A program made the position numbers and the translations under genes. From assembly GCA_000739535.1 (NCBI GenBank), contig DF820464.1, positions 304,717-368,716 on the forward strand: 64,000 nt of DNA, written 5' to 3'. Shown piece after piece: positions 26,540 to 32,782 of the stretch (position 1 is the stretch's first letter; each line of letters starts with the position of its first letter). The stretch comes from Candidatus Vecturithrix granuli (GTDB lineage Bacteria > Moduliflexota > Moduliflexia > Moduliflexales > Moduliflexaceae). Under the pieces are notes generated by a model. It made no database searches, was not told the DNA's origin, and worked only from the letters and a program-made list of their open reading frames with translations.

Positions 26540-26901
26540 GATGTCTATGACCTCTTTTCTCCCTCAAGCCTCTTCACCCAATAGAAAATAACAGGCGATT
26601 TGATTTCTTGAAAAATGGCGTTGCCGATGGCTTAGGCCATGAAAACGTTTTCTGACAAGCTTTTGCGTTTTTGTCAACTTTTTTGTGTTGGTCGAAGTGT
26701 GCGATTTAATATGTGAAGAACTATATCTTGCGTGAAACACTACATCGCTGTCAAGCGAAAAGACAGCTTTGTTACTTTTAGGAGGTATCTATTGCTGATT
26801 TTGGCTTCGAACGCTGCGTTCATTGTGGCTGGCAGCAGCTTGGGGAATAGGCATTTTCTACGAGCGGCGCATAATGAGAGGGGGATGGAAAGAGGAACAC
26901 C

Positions 26902-27117
26902 ATGTTTGAAAAAGTGTTGACACAAATGCAGGAGAAGGTTTGAAAGCGAAACTATGTAATGACTGCTCATGCCCGGAAAGAGATGAATGAGGGTGAGTTG
27001 ACCATTTATGACATCGAGCACGGCATTCTTCCAGGCGAAATTCTGAAACGGCAGAAAGATCGAGACACTGGCGAGTGGAAATGCCGGGTCAATGGAGAAA
27101 TCATTCAGCAGTTCTAA
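26902..27117 (+). pseudogene. DUF4258 toxin-like gene with nonsense codon and lost 3' end
   Basis: The frame MFEKVLTQMQEKV-stop-KRNYVMTAHARKEMNEGELTIYDIEHG then EILKRQKDRDTGEWKCRVNG matches DUF4258, a RelE-like small protein. An in-frame TGA at 26941-26943 sits where a basic residue is expected, so a CGA-to-TGA change is likely. The normal last 15 or so residues are missing. The rest of 26540-27386 has no supportable gene. Confidence 0.6.
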
Positions 27118-27386
27118 ACGGCGAACTATCATCCGGGCTGAAGGTTGTGTCTGTATCATCGTTTTCATAGCTTTCTCCCATGCACAAAGCATCAGACAAG
27201 AATGCAAAAACTCAACAACACTGTGTGCCAGTCGCTTTTGCACTCCGGTTTTTCATTATCGGACAACTTTGATTGAAAGCTTGTGATTCGTCAAGCTTTT
27301 TTGCGGATGTTCGGTCGAGTCTCAATGTGCCGTTTCGCTGACAAAATGAGAACGAGAACGGAATAACTACAACGGATTTGAGAGAG

Positions 27387-27481
27387 AAATCCGTTCTATT
27401 CTTCAATTCGTTGTAGTAACGGATTTGAGAAATCAACGAATTTGAGGGAAAAATCCGTTCTATTCTGCAATTCGTTGTAGT
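27387..27481. repeat. Two direct copies of a 31-bp repeat with internal palindromes
   Basis: AAATCCGTTCTATTC followed by KCAATTCGTTGTAGT occurs at 27387-27417 and 27451-27481 with one mismatch. Each copy is preceded by its own inverted ACGGATTTGAG or CGAATTTGAG arm, so hairpins can form. Function unknown. Confidence 0.6.
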
Positions 27482-27576
27482 GTTCGGCGTCATATCTACT
27501 GACAACGCTTATTCCTGTTTCATGATGTGGCGGCGTTCTAATTTTTTGAGCCGAATATTGCGGAAATTATCAATAG

Positions 27577-27686
27577 TGTTAAGTTCTACCCCCTCAGTCC
27601 CCCGCAAGCGGGGGAGGTCGATCCGTTTCCCCCGCAAGCGGGGGAATAAAAGGGGGGTCGCAGCTTTTCCCCGCGAGAACTTAACA
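27577..27686. repeat. Palindromic element with GC-rich cores and TGTTAAGTTCT ends
   Basis: TGTTAAGTTCT (27577-27587) is inverted at 27676-27686. Inside are two CCCCCGCAAGCGGGGG hairpins. The core is shared with the 140-bp elements at 31542 and 32594, but the ends differ, suggesting a sister family. Confidence 0.65.
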
Positions 27687-27725
27687 GCCCTGCTTCCAGG
27701 AGGGGAATTGCCCCAGTGCCGTCAT

Positions 27726-27761
27726 AAAAAAACCAGGTTTCTTGAAGAGACCTGGTTTTTT
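27726..27761. terminator. Hairpin (AAACCAGGTTT family) after the nucleotidase gene
   Basis: AAAAAACCAGGTTTCT pairs with AGAGACCTGGTTTTTT. Read on the minus strand it ends the nucleotidase transcript with a run of seven T; it would also work on the plus strand. Confidence 0.7.
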
Positions 27762-27786
27762 GGTATGATCCGGAAAAAATAACTTC

Positions 27787-29586
27787 TTAGCTCTGTTTCG
27801 GGGGTTCTGGTTCGTACAGGAATTTATAATCTGTTGCTTTGCCTTTTTCCCAGAACTCTTTGGGGATCACTTCCCAGTTGCCGAGCGGCTCAGGGGTCAC
27901 GACTTGCTGCTGTTTGATCCATTCTTTCAGGAAGTAGCGCAAGTCTTTAATGGTGGAGGACAACATACGGCTGGTTAATTCAGCTTTCGGAATGCCTGCG
28001 CCCTCGGTTAAATGCCCGCCGCCGCCATTGCCGCGGTAGGAGTTAATGGCGACCTTATACATCTTCTCCATGTCAAAAGGTGTCCCATCCGCCATCGAGA
28101 CAATCTGGATCTTTTCTCCCGCTGGTTTAGACACATCAACAGTGTAGATGATCCCGGCCGCGGAATCGTAATTGTAGTACCGATTCACGGTTTCGTAAGA
28201 ATTGGTGCGGTTCGACCATACCAGATTCCCTTTGTCATCTTTCTTGAACAGAATCAGATGGTCCTCAGGGCTTTGCATCTGATCAAACCAGCCGCCGTAG
28301 GAATATTCCAGAAAATCCTTAATTTCTTTGCCGCTGAGCTTCATGGTATAGAGCAGGTTCTCGTATTGGTACAGTTTGAACATGTCTCGCACAAAGACTT
28401 CGCCTTCGTTGATGGCAGCGTTAAAAGAAAGTGGCGCGGCAAACGACACGTCGGCTTCGGTCAATTCAAGCTGAATGCGGTGAATCAGGTCAACAAAGGG
28501 CGAATCTCCAAACATCGCTTCGCGAGTAGAAATCGTTTCCATGAATTTTCCTACCGGTTGATCCACATAGGCTTTGAGTTCATCAACGACATAATTGAAT
28601 TTTGCCATAAATTCATCATCGGCAGCGTAATCTTTGATTTCGATCAATTCGCCTGAGCTCTCTTTGTTCCAACTTTTGGACGCCTCGTCGTAGGTCAGTG
28701 TGATATTGGCAACACCAATGGTCCTGGCTGCGTCAATCGCGCCAATGATCAACACATTCTCTCCGGCGCTGTTTTTGACAACCTCATTCCAGCCCTGATG
28801 ATCATGCCCGACAAAGACCACATCAAAACCCGGCACCTGTTCTGCCACCAGTTTTGAAGCGTTTTCATTCAGCGGCGTGTCAGCGGTTCTTCCGCCGTAG
28901 GTATAATCAACGCCCGAATGGAATAATCCGATCAGGAGATCTGGCTGCTCTTTTTCCTGAATGATCGGTACCCACTTTTGGGCAGATTCGATCATATCCT
29001 GATATTCAATACCCTCCCATAAATTTTGAGGCAGCCAGGTCGGAACGCCAGGCGTAGTTAAACCCAGAATCGCAATTTTCACCCCATCTCTTTCTACGAC
29101 AGTATAGGCTTGAAAATAGGGTTCATCGGTGCCGGCTTTGACAGCATTCGCGGCCAGCCACGGAAACGCAAAGTCTTTCGCAAGTTTGTCATACACGTCA
29201 TGTCCGGGTTCCACGTCATGGTTGCCGACCACACTGGCCTCATATTGCATGAAATTCATGATCTCGGCGCACACATGGACAGCATCGGTTTTTTCGAAGT
29301 TGTAGTAATAGACAGTCGGTTGTCCTTGCAGAATATCGCCATTATCTAACAGAATCACGTGTTGACCGGGATTGGCACGCTGTTCCTTCACATACGTGTA
29401 GATCTGGGCTAAGGATATAGGCACCTCTTTGGCCGTGATAAAATTGTATGGAAAGAAAGAACCGTGCATATCAGTGGTTTCGATCAACTTCAAATTGACG
29501 GTTTTTGCGCTTACCGACGTCAATGCCGCACTTACCAGCGCAAGGATCAAAAGCACCGCAAACAACGCAGATTTTTTGGTAAACAT
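27787..29586 (-). CDS. Secreted 5'-nucleotidase / 2',3'-cyclic phosphodiesterase (UshA-like)
   Basis: A 599-residue periplasmic metallophosphatase that releases nucleosides and phosphate from nucleotides. It has a signal peptide (MFTKKSALFAVLLILALVSA). Dimetal motifs occur in order: TTDMHGSFFPYNF, LLDNGDILQGQP, VGNHDVEPG, GLFHSGVDY and FVGHDHQGW. The C-terminal 5_nucleotid_C domain (about 335-560) contains the substrate loop SYRGNGGGGHLTEGAG. AAAAGGAGG precedes the ATG. The Pst operon and a purine deaminase elsewhere fit nucleotide scavenging. Confidence 0.92.
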   Translation of the reverse strand: MFTKKSALFAVLLILALVSAALTSVSAKTVNLKLIETTDMHGSFFPYNFITAKEVPISLAQIYTYVKEQRANPGQHVILLDNGDILQGQPTVYYYNFEKTDAVHVCAEIMNFMQYEASVVGNHDVEPGHDVYDKLAKDFAFPWLAANAVKAGTDEPYFQAYTVVERDGVKIAILGLTTPGVPTWLPQNLWEGIEYQDMIESAQKWVPIIQEKEQPDLLIGLFHSGVDYTYGGRTADTPLNENASKLVAEQVPGFDVVFVGHDHQGWNEVVKNSAGENVLIIGAIDAARTIGVANITLTYDEASKSWNKESSGELIEIKDYAADDEFMAKFNYVVDELKAYVDQPVGKFMETISTREAMFGDSPFVDLIHRIQLELTEADVSFAAPLSFNAAINEGEVFVRDMFKLYQYENLLYTMKLSGKEIKDFLEYSYGGWFDQMQSPEDHLILFKKDDKGNLVWSNRTNSYETVNRYYNYDSAAGIIYTVDVSKPAGEKIQIVSMADGTPFDMEKMYKVAINSYRGNGGGGHLTEGAGIPKAELTSRMLSSTIKDLRYFLKEWIKQQQVVTPEPLGNWEVIPKEFWEKGKATDYKFLYEPEPPKQS

Positions 29587-29651
29587 ACATTTCCTCCTTT
29601 TTCAAGTGATTGTTTCAATCAGTTCGACAACATCTGATGATAAAATACTTT

Positions 29652-29757
29652 GGTAGTGGTTAGTGATGCGTTCCCTGAGCGAAGTCGAAGGGAACAGTGA
29701 GCGGCTCGTTTCGACTGCGCTCAACGAGCGGGTATCACTTACTATTTAACCACTATC
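29652..29757. repeat. Miniature element with GGTAGTGGTTA terminal inverted repeats
   Basis: A palindromic element of about 106 bp containing TTCCCTGAGCGAAGTCGAAG, closely matching the element at 53566-53679; a partial end lies at 56780-56819. The remaining part of the 29587-29975 gap contains no recognisable gene. Confidence 0.75.
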
Positions 29758-29975
29758 AATTCTTTCATGAGATTATACGGTCCTGGAAAGAGGGGATTTG
29801 TCAAGAAATAAAGCGTCGTATCTGCAATTACACCAAAGGTTATCGGAAATAAAATTCGTAATCAACGTTTTAGCGTTGTTTCAGGCGTCTTCAGGAACGC
29901 TGAAGCATTCACTACGAGTCAATTTCATTATTGCAGTTGTGGATTGCTTACGACGGAAATAGCAACGAAGACTTT

Positions 29976-31523
29976 TTATGTTCTTTCTTTTCGTCTATAT
30001 GGGATGCCAAGTTTCGCCAGGCGTTTTCGGAGAGTATTCGGATGAATCCCCAACAGTTCCGCAGCACCGCCCGGTCCGTTGATTTTCCCATGCGTGCGTT
30101 CCGATACCTGTAGGATATAGCTCGCATTGACTTCATCAAGGGGTAGAATCTGCTGTTCTGCCTTTACCATGAGCCGAGCATCAGGAGTTTGCTGTGGTTG
30201 ACTCAGATCGTCAAAGTGCAGACGACCATCGGTATCGCGAATCAGGGCGCGTTCAATAATATTTTGAAGCTCACGGACATTGCCGGGCCACTTGTAGGCT
30301 TTTAACTGCTCCATAGCCCCGGGCCCTAACGTGATTTTGCGTGTTATCCGCAGTTCTTGCGATTTCTTGTCGAGAAAGTAATCTACTAAGGCAGGAATAT
30401 CCTCAGGATGGTCGCGCAGCAGCGGAATGGTGATAGGGAACACATTGAGCCGAAACCAAAGATCTTCGCGAAATTGTCCGGATTTTATCATCTCCTGTAG
30501 ATTTCTGTGCGTGGCCGCAATCAGGCGAGTATCAACGGGAACAGGCTTCGTGCCGCCCACCCGTTCAATCTCGCGCTGTTGCAGGACGCGCAACAGCCTC
30601 ACCTGTGCTTGCAGCGGCAATTCGCCGATTTCATCGAGAAAGATCGTGCCTTTATCAGCCCGTTCAAATCGCCCGCGTTTTTGTGAGATCGCACCGGTAA
30701 ACGCGCCTTTCTCATGCCCAAACAGCTCGCTGTCCAGGAGAGTGTCAGGAATAGCTCCGCTGTTGACTTTGACCAGCGGGCCGTCTTTACGCGGCGAGAA
30801 TTGATGGATCACGTTGGCAATTACCTCTTTGCCTACCCCGCTTTCGCCCAGTAACAAGACCGGAGTGTCAAGCTGGGCGACTTGCCGCGCCAGCCGCATC
30901 ACTTCGCATAAGCCAAACTCCGCCCCGATGACTTCTGTTCCCGAAGAGCTCAAGAGCTGCCGGCGCAAATCCCGGTTATCCTCAGCTAACAAATCTTTCA
31001 AACGTAAAACTTCCTGATGGCGGAGGGCATTGGCCATCGCAATCGCAAAGGGTTCATGCAGCAACAAAAGCAAGCGCGCATGGTCTGGCGTGTAGCAGTT
31101 CACGCCTTCAGTACTCACGAGGAGGACCCCTACCCGGTGTCCTTCGAGTTCCAAACGCATCACGATTACTGACGCATTTAATGACCAGCCGGCTTGTTGA
31201 TAGCCATAGTTCAGATCAGGGTCTGCGGCGGGCTGGTTGAACACTTCGATCTCTTTGATGGAGAGCCAGCGTTTGGTCATTTGATTCTTGAATTGTTCCG
31301 GGAAAGAAAGCACCGACCTGAGCGGCTGCAAGCCTTCAGATGCCAGCGAGGCGACCACCCGCGCAATTCCCCGATCCTGTTCGTAGAGGATCAGATGGAT
31401 CCCTGTAATGGGGAGAAACGCTTTAAGGTAGTCGAAACACTGGGCCAGGGCGGTTTCAATCTCCAGGCTTCCGCAAATTCGGATCGTCGCCTGGCGGAAA
31501 AATTCATTGCGATCAACGTTCAT
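29976..31523 (-). CDS. Sigma-54-dependent transcriptional activator (GAF, AAA+, Fis HTH)
   Basis: A 515-residue enhancer-binding protein. The ATG at 31523 has AAGGAG 7 bp upstream; the open frame beyond is a GC-rich repeat. A GAF-like sensor (about 1-175) is followed by the AAA+ domain with Walker A GESGVGKE, the sigma-54 contact loop ELFGHEKGAFTGA, FLDEIGELPLQAQVRLLRVLQ, and a C-terminal Fis helix-turn-helix (GGAAELLGIHPNTLRKRLAKLG). Two sigma-54 promoters lie just beyond its 5' end on the opposite strand and are its probable targets. Its signal is unknown. Confidence 0.92.
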   Translation of the reverse strand: MNVDRNEFFRQATIRICGSLEIETALAQCFDYLKAFLPITGIHLILYEQDRGIARVVASLASEGLQPLRSVLSFPEQFKNQMTKRWLSIKEIEVFNQPAADPDLNYGYQQAGWSLNASVIVMRLELEGHRVGVLLVSTEGVNCYTPDHARLLLLLHEPFAIAMANALRHQEVLRLKDLLAEDNRDLRRQLLSSSGTEVIGAEFGLCEVMRLARQVAQLDTPVLLLGESGVGKEVIANVIHQFSPRKDGPLVKVNSGAIPDTLLDSELFGHEKGAFTGAISQKRGRFERADKGTIFLDEIGELPLQAQVRLLRVLQQREIERVGGTKPVPVDTRLIAATHRNLQEMIKSGQFREDLWFRLNVFPITIPLLRDHPEDIPALVDYFLDKKSQELRITRKITLGPGAMEQLKAYKWPGNVRELQNIIERALIRDTDGRLHFDDLSQPQQTPDARLMVKAEQQILPLDEVNASYILQVSERTHGKINGPGGAAELLGIHPNTLRKRLAKLGIPYRRKERT

Positions 31524-31541
31524 TTTATGCTCCTTTTGAAT

Positions 31542-31681
31542 CAATAGTTCGGACATTTTTGAATTTACCCCCCTCAATCCCCCCGCAAGCGGGGGGAAGA
31601 ACTCTTCACCGTCCTTCTCGCTACTTCCCCCCGCTTGCGGGGGGATAAAGGGGGGTAACAAGAAAACTGTCCGAACTATTG
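31542..31681. repeat. 140-bp miniature element, copy 1 (AATAGTTCGGACA ends)
   Basis: CAATAGTTCGGACATTTTT at the left is inverted at the right end (CTGTCCGAACTATTG). It holds two CCCCCCGC...GCGGGGGG hairpins. GAAT flanks both ends. It is inserted 5 bp upstream of the ribosome site of the sigma-54 activator, so it lies in that gene's leader. Confidence 0.8.
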
Positions 31682-31751
31682 GAATATACACAACGATGTG
31701 TCCGCGCTGCGTAAATAATTCAAGAAAAATTTTTCAGAATTGACTCCAGAC

Positions 31752-31776
31752 CTGACAAGCTTTGAAAATTTGTCAG
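31752..31776. promoter_or_regulatory. Inverted repeat upstream of first sigma-54 promoter
   Basis: CTGACAA (31752-31758) and TTGTCAG (31770-31776) form a 7-bp inverted repeat with an 11-bp gap, ending 18 bp before the -24 element. It may be an operator or activator site; it is closer than usual sigma-54 enhancers. Confidence 0.4.
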
Positions 31777-31793
31777 ACTATGGTAAACCATTC

Positions 31794-31810
31794 TGGCATA
31801 GTTCTTGCTT
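31794..31810 (+). promoter_or_regulatory. Sigma-54 (-24/-12) promoter 1
   Basis: TGGCATAGTTCTTGCTT matches TGGCAC-N5-TTGCW with GG at 31795-31796 and GC at 31807-31808, ten bases apart as required. It points to the 93-aa gene starting at 31861 and lies next to a divergently read sigma-54 activator. Confidence 0.8.
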
Positions 31811-31860
31811 AAAAAATGGGTACAAATACTGATTTCAATACCAGGATAGAGGCCAGAATT

Positions 31861-32142
31861 ATGAAATGGATCGAGATTATTCGGCTGCGTGCGCTTGACC
31901 ATCTCAGACAAACCGCTGTTATTGAGTTGTTGAGCCAAATTGTAGCAGATGTGTCCACGTCAGATGTGACATTCACATTGTACCATCATGCAACGATCGA
32001 AACCGATCTGAGCATTCATCTTGTCTGGAATTCCAACATTCTGGAGCCAGGTAAAAGTGCCCTGGGGACAAAACTAGCCTATCTGCTTCGTGAATTTGGG
32101 GATGTGGATTACTTCGTCTGGATCGAACTGTGGTCATTGTAA
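31861..32142 (+). CDS. Conserved small protein of unknown function, sigma-54 controlled
   Basis: A 93-residue cytoplasmic protein (MKWIEIIRLRALDHLRQTAV to FVWIELWSL) with mixed alpha/beta character. The pattern MKWIExIxLR, an internal TDLSIHLVWNS segment and a final IWIEL-type ending resembles small hypothetical proteins I associate with anaerobic deltaproteobacteria. Function unknown. The start at 31861 follows promoter 1 by about 50 bp; an earlier ATG at 31816 coincides with the predicted transcript start and is unlikely. Confidence 0.65.
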   Translation: MKWIEIIRLRALDHLRQTAVIELLSQIVADVSTSDVTFTLYHHATIETDLSIHLVWNSNILEPGKSALGTKLAYLLREFGDVDYFVWIELWSL

Positions 32143-32311
32143 CAAGATCATTTTCGCCCTGCCTGAATAAAACCGCCTAAACAGTGAATTTCGCCAGCTC
32201 ATGCTTCAGTATTCCGCTCCATTAGTGCCCTGGAACGGAAGTTTATAAGAATGCGAGAGCCTCTGCTTTCCTGTCAAAACAGAGCTTTGATAACTCCAGT
32301 CACTTAATAAG

Positions 32312-32381
32312 TTTTACCCTATAGTATAAATTTATTTTTAATTACTCTATAGGGTAAAAATTTTTACCCTATAGAGTAAAA
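32312..32381. promoter_or_regulatory. Three operator-like TTTACCCTATAGAGTAAA boxes
   Basis: Boxes are centred on CTATAG at 32319-32324, 32347-32352 and 32369-32374. Boxes 2 and 3 face each other and form a perfect palindrome with 19-bp arms (32342-32379). They lie about 170-230 bp upstream of sigma-54 promoter 2, a typical distance for enhancer sites. The remainder of the 32143-32782 gap holds promoter 2 and a miniature element. Confidence 0.55.
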
Positions 32382-32548
32382 TAATGCATATAGACTGAAG
32401 CCTTCCGGGGCGATGTGAGGCGATAACATCAAAAAATATCTCTTCAGAATTGAAATCCGATCAGGCTGGAAATCCCCTCTGTAATGTCTTAGCCCCATCG
32501 CAGAGACCACCTCATTGTTTCCATGCGGAAAGGTCTCGCGGCAGCCGG

Positions 32549-32565
32549 TGGCATAGTTCCTGCTA
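32549..32565 (+). promoter_or_regulatory. Sigma-54 (-24/-12) promoter 2
   Basis: TGGCATAGTTCCTGCTA is identical to promoter 1 at 15 of 17 positions, with GG at 32550-32551 and GC at 32562-32563. It points to the RND transporter gene, with a 140-bp miniature element inserted in the leader. The -12 box reads CTGC instead of TTGC, which may weaken it. Confidence 0.7.
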
Positions 32566-32593
32566 TTACAGATTAGCGAAAGTGTTTATGTTA

Positions 32594-32733
32594 CAATAGT
32601 TCGGACATTTTCCGTATGACCCCCCTTTATCCCCCCGCAAGCGGGGGGAAACTGGAGGCATGCCTCGTTCTCTCGACTCCCCCCGCTTGCGGGGGGACTG
32701 AGGGGGGTGAGTGCAAAACTGTCCGAACTATTG
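32594..32733. repeat. 140-bp miniature element, copy 2, with 6-bp target duplication
   Basis: Same length, ends and GC-rich hairpin cores as the element at 31542-31681. The host sequence ATGTTA is found immediately on both sides (32588-32593 and 32734-32739), a clean target-site duplication showing that this unit is or was mobile. Confidence 0.85.
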
Positions 32734-32782
32734 ATGTTAACAACAGGTAAAAAAACCGATCTTTTTTAAAGGAGTCAAATTT

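Noticed and set aside
26740-27243. 167-residue minus-strand frame
   Set aside because: It lies opposite the DUF4258 relic and looks like low-complexity random coding; no motif or start signal.
27577-27686. Repeated GC-rich CCCCCGCAAGCGGGGG units looked like CRISPR repeats
   Set aside because: Only two units, no regular spacers, and the whole is bounded by inverted ends; it is a palindromic element.
28012-28656. 214-residue frame opposite the 5'-nucleotidase
   Set aside because: Shadow of the well-supported nucleotidase; no ribosome site or recognisable domain.
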